Assembly (NCBI GenBank): GCA_030323885.1
Contig: CM059187.1
Span: 84,962,027-85,026,026 of the forward strand
Reading direction: 5' to 3'
Origin: Branchipolynoe longqiensis
Taxonomy: Eukaryota > Annelida > Polychaeta > Phyllodocida > Polynoidae
DNA: 64,000 bases
The notes under the pieces were generated by a model. It was given only the letters and a program-made list of their open reading frames with translations. It was not told the DNA's origin and did no database searches. Position 1 is the stretch's first letter, and each line of letters starts with the position of its first letter. A program made the translations under genes and the position numbers. This document shows, piece after piece, positions 46,330-57,691 of the stretch.

Positions 46330-46935
46330 CAACCTACCTCTCTCTTTTACCCCCCACTGCCCTCTCCTCTCCCCCCTGCCATCTCGTCCCCCTTCCCCAT
46401 TGCCCTTTATGTCCTCTTCTCGCACACCCATCCCCCTCTTTTCTTCTCCTCCCCCCCGGCTCCGACCTCCCCACACCCGATCCGATCCCCTCTCTCCTAT
46501 TGCTCCCCCAGCCGCGACCTCCCGACCCCCGGCCCCCTCCCCCTCTCTCCTTCTCCTCCCCAGCCGCGACCTCCCCACACCCGGTCACCTCCCCCTCTCT
46601 CCTACTCCTCCCCCAGCCGCGACCTCCTGACACCCGGTCCACTCCCCCTCTCTCATACTCCTCCCCCAGCCGCAACCTCCCAAAACCGTCCTACCCCCTT
46701 TCTCACTCCTCCCACATCCGCGACCTCCCGACACCCGGCCACCTCTCTCCTCCCCCAGCCACGAACTCCCAACACCCTTTCACCCCTTCTGCCCCCCCCC
46801 CCCCAGCCGAGACCTCCCCACACCCTGTCCCCTCCTCTCTCGTACACCTCCCCCAGCTGCGACCTCACGACACCCTACGACCTCCCCATCTCTTCTCCTC
46901 CCCCAGCCATGACCTCCCCAAACCCACCCCCGCTA
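46330..46935. repeat. C-rich minisatellite, ~58-bp units
   Basis: Repeats of CCCCCAGCCGCGACCTCCC followed by ACACCCGG and CTCCCCCTCTCTC; about eight units. Long Pro/Ser-rich frames are artefacts. Confidence 0.85.
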
Positions 46936-47339
46936 CCCCCTATCTCTCCAGCTATTTCGTGGATATCAGGGTGGGATACGGGAAGCTAGGAGAAGGGAGG
47001 ACATGGGGAGGTGGGGGTATGACTGGGATGGATGGGGGAGTGTGGGGGGGGGGAAGGAATGCGCAACGGCCAAGGGTAATGCACTCAGTTAATTCGGGCG
47101 GCCCGGCGCCCGGCCTCATTGCCACCCGCGACAAAGCCGGTCTCACCCCGCTCCACTCTCCACCCCGTCAGGCATAAAACACGCATCCCACCCACCGCCA
47201 TACCAAGCGCCGGCCTAATGCGCCGGCCATCTAGATAAATGCCCCGCGAATCAAGATAACCCCCTAAATGGCTTAGTGGCCGCGCCGACCGCAAGGCAGG
47301 GGCTCTAGCCACGGCATGGACCGATGGGCGCCGGGATGT

Positions 47340-47630
47340 GCCGGAATGTGGGTGGGGGGGGGGGGGGGGTGGACGGCGGAAGTGGGGGTGGCAAGGGAGG
47401 GATAGGTTTGTACATGTGTGTGTATATGTGTGTGGGGAGGTGGAGGTGAGTAACCAGAGATGAGGTGGGCAGGGGGATGTAAGGGTGGCAGGGGAAGGGT
47501 TGGTGTGCATGTGTGTTTCTGTGGGGGTGGGGGTGGTGGGGGTGGTGGTGGTGGTGGTGGAGGTGGGCAGCGAGGTAGGAGGCGGAAGTGAATGTGGGAA
47601 TATGTGGGGGGGGGGGGGTGGTTGTGGTCG
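47340..47630. repeat. G-rich low-complexity tract
   Basis: G runs at 47347-47368 and 47608-47618, with GGTGGTGGTGG and TGTGTG words between. Confidence 0.85.
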
Positions 47631-47899
47631 GCAGGCGCAGGTATGGCAGAGAATGTTAAGTACTGCTGTAGTTCAGCCAGGAAGAGATGGTTTCGGATCG
47701 GGGCTGAGTTCAGAAGGGGTAGTTTGAAATCCTAACTGGACGACTTGACGGCCCCTGCTGGCGTTGTTTGTGTCTGTGAGCATTGTTGATCTATGAGATG
47801 AAACTGAGAGATGTGGAATCAGGGTGGCTTTTGTGCGGAGGGCTGTCGGTTTGGGGAATCAGAGAGGGGTATGAGTGGATTGTTGTGTGTGTTTCTTGT

Positions 47900-49035
47900 T
47901 CTTTTGCATCATATCAACAAATAAGGTTATTCCAGGACGGGCACCGACTTGTGAGAGTGTACATTCATGGTGACGTAATCCTGCTTCACCACTGGGAGAC
48001 CAGGGCAAGTATGCATGGAGCAGTGTTAGTGGTGTGTGGTGTTATCGCTCTAACACAGGGTACCTAACACCAGTTATCGGCGGCGTCTAGAATTATGTCA
48101 AGCCGTATGCATGGGCGCTTAAACGGTGAGTGTTAGCTAAACGTGAATTAATTTATTCATTATGGAAATTTCTCTGAGCTACTTCCCGGTGAGCACTGCT
48201 ACTTCACAATATCGCCGCCGATTCGGCAGCCGGGAACCAGCAGCCTATTTAGTTTACATTCGTCGATTCGAAAATATTAATATCGCCGCCTCTGCGCCGG
48301 CAGCATTAATATTGCTTCGAATTTAGGGTTTTAATAAAATTTCACTATTTGACCATGTAACTCTGTTAAATATGACAGCATTGAATAGATTTGGCACTAA
48401 TATATTGCCGCCGAATTGGTGGCGGCGGCGATCTGGGTTTTGTTGATGTGCGACAGTATGGATATCGACGTCGGCGATTTGTTGACTTTACATTCGTCGA
48501 TTCGACAATATTAATTTTGCCGCCAATCCAGGGGCAGCGTTAATATCGCTTCGTTTTTAGGGTTAATTTGATTAAATTTCACTTATTGTGTATTTAATTC
48601 TGTCAAATATGATAGCATTTAATAGTTTGGTCTCCATCCTGACACTAATCTAACACTAACACCGCCTGTAGACCTGCTATGGGCAGGTGTTAGAATCTCT
48701 GACTTTAAAGCCATGGTGTTTGTCTAACACTGCTCCATGCATAGCAACTTTTCTGCGCTAAACCAGAAATCCCGCCCTAAACCCGTTTTGGCTCACTAAC
48801 ACTGCTCCATGCATATGGGACCAGACCGCTGGCAATATGATGCAATATCCCACACAGTTACATTATTTATATTGATACTGTGCTAACCAGTCATTGGCAA
48901 TGCCGAGCACCGGGCCAGATAGAGACAACCCTCGAATGTATAAGTCATTGGTTTGACTTGGTTGGGATTCGAACGTCCAACCATCCGCATGGAAATCCTG
49001 CACTCTGCTGATTCAGCCATCGAATCCGACCTATG
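47900..49035 (-). repeat. tRNA-derived SINE, minus orientation, split by an 0.8-kb element
   Basis: The tail and first body part run from about 47905 to 48006 (GGACGGGCACCGACTTGTG; CACTGGGAGACCAGGG). The rest resumes at 48817 (GGACCAGACCGCTGGC) and continues to the tRNA-like head near 49030. Confidence 0.8.
48008..48816. mobile_element. TIR element with TATGCATGGAGCAGTGTTAG ends
   Basis: The 22-bp ends at 48010-48031 and 48794-48815 are exact inverted repeats. A further copy of the end lies at 48724-48743. The interior carries a direct duplication: ACATTCGTCGATTCGAAAAT at 48259 and ACATTCGTCGATTCGACAAT at 48491, each followed by CGCCGCC-like words, AGGGTT and AAATATGACAGCATT. No coding. Flanks GAGACCAG and GGGACCAG suggest an imperfect 8-bp duplication, as in hAT elements. 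Confidence 0.7.
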
Positions 49036-49785
49036 TTTTGGAAGTCTGGTCGGCTACTTGAGTTGGTGTATGACTGAGACTAGATCTCGACAACCACATT
49101 TTTAAGTATAAATGCTGTTCAATGTTATTGTTTAATGATTCTTGCACGCATTATGGTTGCAAACCATAACCATAAATAGTTTATATTTATTATTGTTATT
49201 GATATTATTCAACTTTAAGATTTTCTGAATGAAAATGTGTAAATATTAGTAACAGGTTTATCAAATTGATTTAGTATTACCTTCCATGCCGCAGCAAATG
49301 ATACATATCTGCAGCAATATTTAAATTAGATAGTGCAATCAAATGTAGATACATTTTGAAAATGCAAAGCTGTCATCGGACTATTCACCTTTAATGGGAC
49401 ACAGGACTGAATGAGAATGCAGATGGCTCTGACTGCTGTAATATAAATGGGACTGGTGGCTTGCTAGGGTTAACTACTCCTGAATGACTTGATTAATTGA
49501 GCACATCGCAAATAGTTTAATGGGGCAATACTATGAACCTGTGGGCATCTCACCGGAGAGACGCTGATGAGAGATGGCAGACAAGTACAGGAGGCTTACG
49601 ACCTGGATTAAGGAGGGATTTGGGGATTGGTTCCTGTTGACCAATCCAGTCCGGACAGCCTCGTTAAGCCTATTTCACAAGTGGACGTAGCTTGCCAGTA
49701 CAAGCCTACCGGATAAGTACCACACAGTTTAACATGCCACTAGTTCTCTTGGATTTGGTTGTTGTTGTAGCCATCAACAGCATGA
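49036..49785. other. Unannotated intronic DNA
   Basis: No recognised feature. Confidence 0.35.
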
Positions 49786-49789
49786 ATAG

Positions 49790-50400
49790 TTATAACTACT
49801 TATTCACATATTTGTGAATAAGTAGTGCTACGCATTGGCATGGGGATACATAATTAGTACCACTTATTGATATATGTGTAACTAATTAGTACTATGTATG
49901 CATGTATAGATAAATAATGAGTACTACTTACTGACATTCGTGGGAATAATTACGACTACTTACTCCTGTATAGGTGACTAATTAGTACCGATTCATCAGA
50001 TGGGGTGAGTAATTAGTACGACATAGTCACAGTAAAGTGAATATTGGTGCTGCTTATTCAGATATATGTGAATGATTAGTACTCCTTATTCATGGATGAA
50101 TACTTATTATTACATATCCACCTAGGTGTGTGTAATTAGGATTACTCATCAACATGTGTGTGAATAATTAGTACCCCTTATTCAAGTGTTGGTGAATAAG
50201 TACTGCTACATATTGGCATGGATTTGCATAATTGGTACTGCTCCTCCATATGGGTGTGAATAGTTAGTACTCCGTATTCACATGGGTTTGAATAATTAGC
50301 ACTAGTTATTGACATGGGCATGAATAAGGAGTACTATTCACATGGTCATGAGTAATTACTAGTGCATATTCACGTGGAGTACATAATTAGTAGAACTAAT
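49790..50400. repeat. Tandem array of palindromic units
   Basis: Diverged units built on GTGAATAATTAGTACTACTT and ATTCACATGGGTG. Many units can form a hairpin; the clearest is CTACTTATTCACA-TATT-TGTGAATAAGTAG at 49796-49825. Non-coding. Confidence 0.75.
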
Positions 50401-51135
50401 TCTAGGCTGGGCAGTACTTAGATGATACTGGAATTTACTTGGGCTGTATATTAAGACAACACACCAAAAGGCACTTTATTACACTTTACACACACTTTTG
50501 CTACCGAGCATATTCTTTTGCACCATATTAATCAGAACAAGTACCAAATCATGCAGTTTTGTTTCCCTCAGCGTTGAATTCCCATTGGGCGCACAGGCCA
50601 ATAATAAATACTGTCAGAAAGACCAGTAAATGAATTTTAATTTGGTATACTATAAACACAATATATATGACAAATTCACATTATGCCAAAGTAAATAAAA
50701 TACACCTCATATTTCAGACCGTGTTAAACGCAAATTTGTGTTCAAGTAAATAAAAGAATCTTAAAATGTGAATATCTTGAAAACTAAACAAGAGAGAACC
50801 GTTCTGGTCCCTGTGTTATTTTGCATTTAACTAAGTGTGTCATTAATCTAATTAACTCACCAGTTTAACTATCTGAAATATGACTGCGGAGACCTACTCA
50901 TTCACATGGGTCTGGATACTATTCAGGTGAGTATTGGTATGCAATGCAACATCTTACCAGGCGTAGGACTAGTCAGAATTCTGCGATGGCTATATATAGG
51001 ATGAATATTTGTGGTTGTCCGAAGTTTGATCTATGTTTTATAGTGTAGCTGACTTCTCCTACCCCCATCTCCCAATGGTGGGGGCCTCTCAATTGATCCG
51101 CACATTTAAGCGATGACTGCAGTGCCCAGAGATCC
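50401..51135. other. Unannotated intronic DNA
   Basis: AT-rich, with no coding sequence or repeat recognised. Confidence 0.4.
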
Positions 51136-51139
51136 ATTC

Positions 51140-51455
51140 CCCGATTGCCAACAGTGGGCGGGTATGGGCGGCGATGGGCGGAGCTGGGCGGGTATGGGCG
51201 GCGATGGGCGGAGCAGGGCGGGAAAGGGCGTGGGTCGGCAGCAGTGACCAAGGTGGACGTGAGTAAACGGAGATAGACGGGTTGGGGCTGGATTGGTTGG
51301 GTGGGCCTAGGGAGCCAAGGTAGGGATGGGGGTAGGGGTAGGGATGGGTGGGGATGGGTGGGGATGGGTGGGGATAGCGGCGGTGGGCGGGCTGGGGGTG
51401 GGCATAGAAGGGATGGGAGGGACTGAAGGGGGTGGGGGGGGTGGGGGGTGGCTTG
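51140..51455. repeat. G-rich short tandem repeats
   Basis: GGGCGGGTATGGGCGGCGAT repeats at about 51156-51235 and GGGATGGGTGGGGATGG repeats at 51325-51380. Confidence 0.85.
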
Positions 51456-51849
51456 CGGCCTGGGAGGCTTACACCAATTCAGACATCTTCTGCATAAGAT
51501 AGAACAGGGATTGGTTGCTGCTTCTTACTTTTCTTCTTCTTTCTCTCGTCCTTCCCCTTTTTTCCCACCACTTAGGCTGGCCTACATTAAGTAGTGTTCC
51601 GGTCGGGGAGATCCTGGTTGTGAATTCATGGCCATGTGGGACGCGGCCGGAAGTTCCATTAATCATGTTCCCGGGGACCAGGTTGGGGGACGGGGGAGTG
51701 CGGGGAGAGAGGGGGGTTTAGTTTGTTTTGTTTTTATTGTTGGCGCACATTAACACTTTACACTTGAGCGTTGTGAAGTGGTGGTGGTGGGGGGGGGGAT
51801 GGTTCCGGCCGGTTTAGGGTGAATAAAGCCGGCAGTATGGGTGAATAAA

Positions 51850-51970
51850 GCCATACACTGGTTATCTCAGTGTATGGCTCATATGCTGCTCATATGCTAG
51901 ACGTATGCTATGCATACGCCAGCATAGGTTACGCATAGGTTAGGGTGTCTCTGGCGTACTCACAACATTC
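51850..51970. repeat. Fragment related to the CATAGGTTAGG MITE
   Basis: GTGTATGGCTCATATGCTGC and TATGCTATGCATACGCC recur inside the neighbouring MITE at about 52160-52220. This may be part of an older copy next to or around the newer one. Confidence 0.55.
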
Positions 51971-51975
51971 TGTAA

Positions 51976-52503
51976 TGGGGCTGTCACTCTATGGCGTATG
52001 GCATTAGCATATGTCGGCACATGCGGTTTTTTACCCATATTCGGTCATACGCCATCATACGCTATGCATAGGTTAGGCATAGGTTGGGCATACACTCGTC
52101 ATACGCCCTCTTTATGCCCGTCCGTCCAAAATATGTTGTGCATGTTCAAAATGTTCAGCGTATGGCAGCGTATGGCTCATACGCTGCTCATATGCTAGAT
52201 GTACACTATGCATACACCATCATAGGTTACACATAGGTTAGGGGTATGTCAGCATAGGTTAGGCATCTGCTGAACTTGTCAATCACAACCGTCAAACCAC
52301 ATCACAGTACGCTACGCATAGGTCGGGTTATGCTTTGAATACGCCACCATAGTCTAGGGGTAGGTTACGTTTAGGTTATGTATAGGTTATTCATATGCTC
52401 CAAAAGATACCGCAGTCCATAAAGGTCACCATATGATGACCCGCAACGAAAACCGCATACGCCGGCATACGGTAACGCCATACACCGAAGTGTGACAGGG
52501 CCA
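51976..52503. mobile_element. TWA-target MITE, CATAGGTTAGG family (528 bp)
   Basis: Left end TGGGGCTGTCACTCTATGGC; right end reverse complemented TGGCCCTGTCACACTTCGG; similarity continues to about 55 bp with GGCATATGCGGTTTT-like words. TAA flanks both sides (51973-51975 and 52504-52506). Interior words are GCATAGGTTAGG and CATACGCC. Probably Harbinger-type. Confidence 0.8.
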
Positions 52504-52589
52504 TAAAGGGGTTGGCGTGCAGGCAAGCAACCAATGTTCACAGGCCAGCCTTTTACAGTCCAGGAGCAACACCACAGAACTTCTACCTA

Positions 52590-52912
52590 GCTAACCAGAC
52601 GGGATGACCGAATGAGTTACAGCGTCCGTCTCCCGCGTTCGTAGACAGTGCGATCGTGGATTTGAACGCTGGTCGAGTCAAACCAATGACGTAAGAATTG
52701 ATACTTGTCGCTTCCTAGCCCGGCGCTCAGTATTACTATGATAGGGCAAGGACTGGTTATCTCAGTGTCAGGATAATGTGACTGAGTGGGATATCAGGTC
52801 ATCGTGCTGGCGGCCTGGTCTCCCGGTGGGTCGCCATGAGTGCGCTCTGTCACATGTCGGTACCCGTCCTGATATGACGTTAGATGTTGCTAGGACGTAA
52901 AACAAGAACACA
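52590..52912 (+). repeat. tRNA-derived SINE, near full length, plus orientation
   Basis: Head GACGGGATGACCGAATGAGT, B box GGATTTGAACGC, linker, body and tail TAGATGTTGCTAGGACGTAA. Second-best reference copy after 18838-19160. Confidence 0.9.
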
Positions 52913-53162
52913 CAAAATAACAATCTACCTAGCTGACCATACAATGCTGCGTGTAAGTAAATGTATTTCCTAAATGCCCTATTTGATGCAGCATGAGAAT
53001 GTCCTAGGCAGCATCCATTGGATATTAAAGAATGCTGTATGTGTGCACATCAAAGGGGATATTAAACACCAATGCAAGTTAACCTTGGCAATACATTTGA
53101 ATATTGATGGTAGCCAGTAAAATTCCTTTTCTATTCCACTTATTTTAATTAATTAATTAGTA

Positions 53163-53394
53163 TCATAGTTCAGTCGCAAAACCATGCCAATCCAAATCTG
53201 GAGATAAACAGTGGAATCAAACCTTCAACAAGTTAATTCTTTTCTATTCCTGCTCGTTTGTTCATTGCCCTATAACCATGATCATATGAAAAGTGGAATT
53301 AGTGAAATTAGTAGTATATTATTTTCACGTACAAATCTTTGACTTAAATACATTTTTGGATTAGACTTTACATGGTTTTGTGCCCGAACTCATT
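53163..53394. mobile_element. MITE with GAGTTCAGGCACAAAAC ends, copy 2
   Basis: Left AGTTCAGTCGCAAAACC; right GGTTTTGTGCCCGAACTCAT. Centre GGAGATAAACAGTGGAATCA matches copy 1 at 32239. Confidence 0.75.
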
Positions 53395-53539
53395 GTTTTA
53401 TCATTTCTATTGATTTTAATTAAGATACATAATAAGTCGCTTTAGGCACAAAACATATAATTACATACATAATGATGTCTATATATTCCTTCATCTAAAA
53501 GGCATAGATTGATAGTGTGTTTACATACATGTATAAATA

Positions 53540-53954
53540 TGAAGAGTTTAGGCGCAAATCCCTGGCAATGCCAATCGAAATATTGAGATAAACATTGGAA
53601 TCACACCTTCAACATTTTATTTGTTTATATTTCTACTTGTTTTTTCATTGCTAAATACTAATATCTTCAAAAGAAAAGTGGAATTTCTTGTCGGTACATT
53701 ATTTGTTTAATCAGAGGAAATTTCACTTGCGGAATATTGGTCTCCCTCATTCCACTGTTGCTTGCAATATTCGAATAATGCCGAGCGCCTAGCTAGGAAT
53801 TGACAAGTATCAGTTTTTAAGTCATTGGTTTGACTCGATCAGGGTTCGAACCCACGATCCCACAATTAGTGAGAATTAATATTTATTTTCATTTAAACAC
53901 ATTTTATTTTATTTTGGGATCGGCCTTTAGTCGGTTTTGTGCCTGAACTCTTCC
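53540..53954. mobile_element. MITE with GAGTTCAGGCACAAAAC ends, copy 3 (with nested SINE piece)
   Basis: Left TGAAGAGTTTAGGCGCAAAT; right GGTTTTGTGCCTGAACTCTT; TA on both sides (53538-53539 and 53955-53956). The centre matches copies 1 and 2 but is lengthened by a SINE fragment at about 53757-53866. Confidence 0.75.
53757..53866 (-). repeat. SINE head fragment inside a MITE
   Basis: Minus-strand pieces GGGTTCGAACCC-type B box, GAGTCAAACCAATGACTT and CCTAGCTAGGCGCTCGGCAT match the tRNA-derived SINE. Confidence 0.75.
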
Positions 53955-53968
53955 TATATACATATATT

Positions 53969-54014
<46 letters not shown>

Positions 54015-54015
54015 T
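53955..54015. repeat. (TA)n microsatellite
   Basis: Nearly pure TATATA; similar tract at 54438-54500. Confidence 0.9.
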
Positions 54016-54437
54016 GGCTATCTATTGACATCATAACAGAGTATACAGAGAGAAGGCTGTCATGCTGGTTCAAGGCATACTGAACCACACCCTCAGGGAT
54101 GAAACTGTCCAGTCCGACGGGGAGCTCATTAAAACGTGAGAACTGAAATCGCGCCGAACAGATGACTTGAAGGGCTCCTTTAGCTCCGTCAGATAGCAAT
54201 CCAAAACCCCGAAGCAACCATTTCTGGAAGCATCGGGGCGTCGGGATTGGCTCCCGATTCGATCATGAAGTCGGAGACAGACTGTACACAGTGCGCCCAC
54301 TCCCCGGAGACTCCCGTATTGCCTTATATGTGAACTGGTATATGTGCCTATGTGTATGTGTGCTTGGGATATGCTTCCGGATTGGCCGAGTTATGTACAG
54401 AGCTGGGATACAAAATAAAGTCATTAAAGTGATATAA

Positions 54438-54444
54438 TTTATAC

Positions 54445-54500
<56 letters not shown>

Positions 54501-54502
54501 GC
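54438..54502. repeat. (TA)n microsatellite
   Basis: Nearly pure TATATA with single G or T interruptions. Confidence 0.9.
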
Positions 54503-54524
54503 TCTATCATTTATTATGTGAATA

Positions 54525-54702
54525 GAGTTAAACATCCCTATACCGACCACTCCACAGATCGACCACTCCCCTATATCGATCGCTTTATTTTGGTCCCAAC
54601 AATACCATTGTACGAATATTCTAAATCTCTAAACCCACCACCTTCCTATATGGACCAATTACACTTGGTCCCATGGTCGGTCGATTTAGCGAGGTTTTAC
54701 TC
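54525..54702. mobile_element. pogo/Tigger-type MITE, copy 1
   Basis: Right end reverse complemented GAGTAAAACCTCGCTAAATC, left GAGTTAAACATCCCTATACC, with TA on both sides. The interior (GACCACTCC; GGTCCCATGGTCGGTCGATT) matches 61740-61931. Ends resembling CAGTAAAACCTC and a TA target are typical of pogo-type MITEs. Confidence 0.7.
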
Positions 54703-54879
54703 TATAAATAAAGAATAGTCCCTAATGTTGTTCGGTGCTTCTATCCGGGAACCTCTCTCTTCCCAACCCCCACTATACTTTGCAGCCTCCCCACCCCCTG
54801 TAACCGGGCATGCTGCTTCCTGCCGCCTGTGAACTGACTACAACGATGTCCCAGCTGTCACTTCAAATGATATATATAT

Positions 54880-55380
54880 GTAGTGGTCTGCACTGACCTC
54901 TCAGGCAAGTAACCACATAGACAGGTAGGCGTGGGGAGTGTGTTGATATCAGGGAGCCTAGGTGGTGTAATGTTTAGCACACTGGCCCGGAATGCAAAGA
55001 GATGTGGGTTCGAGTCCCGCTCTAGGCGCAGGATTTCCCATTTTCATCACCCCCACGACACTGGTTGCCGTGATCAGGATCCTTTAGAAGCTTTGCGCTG
55101 TATGGTTGTTGAACCTACCCTGTGTATGTATGTGTTAGTGCATTGCCTGTATGTATGTAATTGTAAGCATTACAAGACTTACAATTCCAGGGGGACGAGT
55201 GTAGTGGTCTGCACTGACCTCTCAGGCAAGTAACCACATAGACAGGTAGGCGTGGGGAGTGTGTTGATATCAGGGAGCCTAGGTGGTGTAATGGTTAGCA
55301 CACTGGCCCGGAATGCAAAGAGATGTGGGTTCGAGTCCCGCTCTAGGCGCAGGATTTCCCATTTTCATCACCCCCACGAC
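54880..55380 (+). repeat. Second SINE family: two 180-bp direct repeats with 141-bp spacer
   Basis: 54880-55059 and 55201-55380 differ at one base that I can find (TAATGTTTAGC against TAATGGTTAGC). Each holds a tRNA-like sequence with pairing acceptor arms GCCTAGG/TCTAGGC, a D-arm-like GTGTAATGGTTAGCAC, and a T arm GTGGGTTCGAGTCCCGC, preceded by a 75-bp leader. The anticodon region does not pair well, so it is tRNA-derived rather than a tRNA gene. The spacer ends in a GTATGTATGTAATTGTAAG stretch. TA microsatellite lies on both sides. Confidence 0.8.
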
Positions 55381-55404
55381 ATATATATACATATATATGG
55401 GTTA

Positions 55405-55985
55405 CCATATATTTGGTTTACACATTACAATGCTGATAACCTGTTCTTTCTTCTATTAATTGCAAGGAAAATAATTATTGTATCCTCTGTGTATTAAGTA
55501 CGTTAGCAATAGTACATTTATTGAAGCTATCCCAAGAAAGAAATTACAAGTTTACTTATATGATTTTGTACTAATGTGAAAAAGTGAAAATGTACAGATT
55601 TACACTGTGTATGTAGCCAAACTTGTTTTCAACTTATTTTTCAATTTTTTCTTGTAAGTCATAACCTTGTCTGCTTAACAGTAATCAATCAAATCTTGTT
55701 TTACTATGTTGTATATGTTAGAATGAGGTTCTGGATGTGTCTTTGATTTTCATGTTACACAAGTGATATTAATGGATTGCTCAATTTGTATAAGATCTAA
55801 TTAAAAAAGTGAAACTTAATTTTGTTTAACTCTGACATATGCACATCATGCAAACCTTCATAGGACATTGGATTAGGCTCTTATTTGGAAGGTTTTTTGC
55901 TATTATTTGGTAGGTATTTTGCTATTATTTGGAAGGCTTTCACTTCTGCTTTCCATGTCACACTTTAGTGCCCAGTTTAGAGAAT
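55405..55985 (+). mobile_element. Interspersed element R2, uninterrupted copy
   Basis: Continuous counterpart of 28285-28774 plus 31749-31835. It contains a local triplication of GCTATTATTTGG (55895-55935) exactly where the other copy was invaded. Ends GGTTACCATATATTTGG and TTAGTGCCCAGTTTAGAG. Confidence 0.75.
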
Positions 55986-56144
55986 CACATGCGGGTCATG
56001 GTGACACTTCCATATACTACTCATACAATTTATAATCGGGCTGTTATCGCAACATAGACGAGTGAACATTAACAACTTACATAAATATATGTATATATAT
56101 CCATGTGCATACATATACATATACATATATTCAAATAAGTAGTC

Positions 56145-56268
56145 AAAGGATGTTCTCAGTATCAGGATACTGTGACTGAGTGGCATATCAGATCATGATG
56201 TTTGTGGCATATTTTTCCACAGGGATTTCCTGTGTCTGCAAGCCAGGACCTATCCTGACTTGAATGTA
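56145..56268 (+). repeat. Diverged SINE fragment
   Basis: CAGTATCAGGATACTGTGAC, TGAGTGGCATATCAGATCA and CCTATCCTGACTTGA fit the body and tail of the first SINE family. Confidence 0.55.
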
Positions 56269-56269
56269 T

Positions 56270-57690
56270 GCAAAACCATGATGTCAAATCTCAACCGAGA
56301 GATAATAAAGTAGTATCCCTTATGGGAAAGTAAATTAGCACGGTATCACAACCGTTCTTGGTCTTCCTACTACTGCCTTGTAAATACCCTTATCATATGC
56401 CTAGGCACAACATAGTGCCGTCTTCGAGCATACACATATCGTTTTTAACTGGACATATGTGCTGGCAAGCATAAGGCTGATACATTCAGTATAGCTAAAG
56501 CTGCCAGGAAAATTTAAACAAATTATCGATAATGGCGTTTGGCCATATCTAAATGACGGCTGCATTTAAGGTGCGATTGTAAATTTAATTCAGAAGTAAT
56601 TATCACGAAGGGATGAAAAGAACCAAACTGCCCTGAAATAAATTAAGCCATCCGTAACAAATGAGGTTACGTATGTCATCACAAGCCACAACGGTTGAAT
56701 ACCATAAATGCCCCAATGGTTGTTTAAATGGACTAATGCAAAGTATAGTGAAAGTTGGGTTTTGAACTGTTTGCAATCTACAAACACTTACAAGCCATAA
56801 AGAAGAAGCAAGAAAATGAAAATGATTTCTGAAACAAAGTTCCAAAGATTTGAATGAAATTGGACTAGTGCTGTCCTGCGGTGAAAACAAATGTCAACAC
56901 ACTTATCCGTTATGACCCGGGTAAATCAATTCATCACAAAAGAAGGAAATTGGTAAAGCATATTATAGAAATGTATCACATGCTACGTATATATACAATA
57001 TATATATATATATATATATATATAGGATAGATTTAATGCTTGAGTGGATCAGATTTCTCGGTATTAATTTGAGTTCCACCCTTAATCTTCCTTCGGGCGA
57101 GGACTGATTCAATTCTGCCGATATCGTTAATGATGAACGCTACCACCGGTGGCGCCACCAGGTTTATTCAAATGCGACATGTCGCAAACCATATTCTGGC
57201 CTCTCGCTGGTGATATCCAGGGTGCATTCCTAAGTTAATTATAGGAAATACATTCAATGAATATCCTAATCGGTATATTAATTTATATTCGCATAACGCA
57301 GTAATACGCAAGTAACATCATATATACATAGCAATTTCGCTGACAGTGGTGATTAAATTCTGTACGGCTTAGTGCCTAGTGATTAGTACTATATGAGCTC
57401 GTGATAATATTTAGCAATGGATGATCAGCTGCAGAAGAGCAAATAGAACATATGTGCAGGTAGGGATTGTGTATTCATTATTTACCTAAATAATTATACC
57501 ACCCATATATAGGGTGAACCCTGTGCTGGATGGCTTAAAACAAACATGCTTTCCTTTGAAGCATGTATCGCGACACAAACCCATATATCACACATGAACC
57601 GGGTATGTGCTCTCTCCCACATCCCATCGCCTCAACCTCCTCCAACCAGCACCCGACTGAAATGAACAAGCTCCCCAATGCGCATGCTCA
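56270..57690. other. Unannotated intronic DNA
   Basis: A (TA)n tract lies at 56997-57024. No exon was recognised between the SINE fragment and the sushi exon. Confidence 0.4.
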
Positions 57691-57691
57691 C

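Larger units (their letters stand above)
32069..57691 (-). other. 25.6-kb intron between TM and sushi exons
   Basis: Donor CCAG|GTGAGC at 57692/57691 and acceptor TCTCCAG|GC at 32069/32068 on the minus strand, both phase 1. The intron holds most of the MITEs, SINEs and arrays listed in this region. Confidence 0.7.

Noticed and set aside
46097..47177. Pro/Ser-rich frames up to 301 residues
   Set aside because: They fall in the C-rich ~58-bp minisatellite, and similar frames open on the other strand.
49790..50400. CRISPR-like array
   Set aside because: Units are contiguous and diverged, without constant repeats separated by unique spacers, and the genome is clearly eukaryotic.
55270..55350. 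Possible functional tRNA gene
   Set aside because: Acceptor and T arms pair, but the anticodon stem is poor, the loop lacks U33 and the unit is repeated with a leader, so it is a SINE head.
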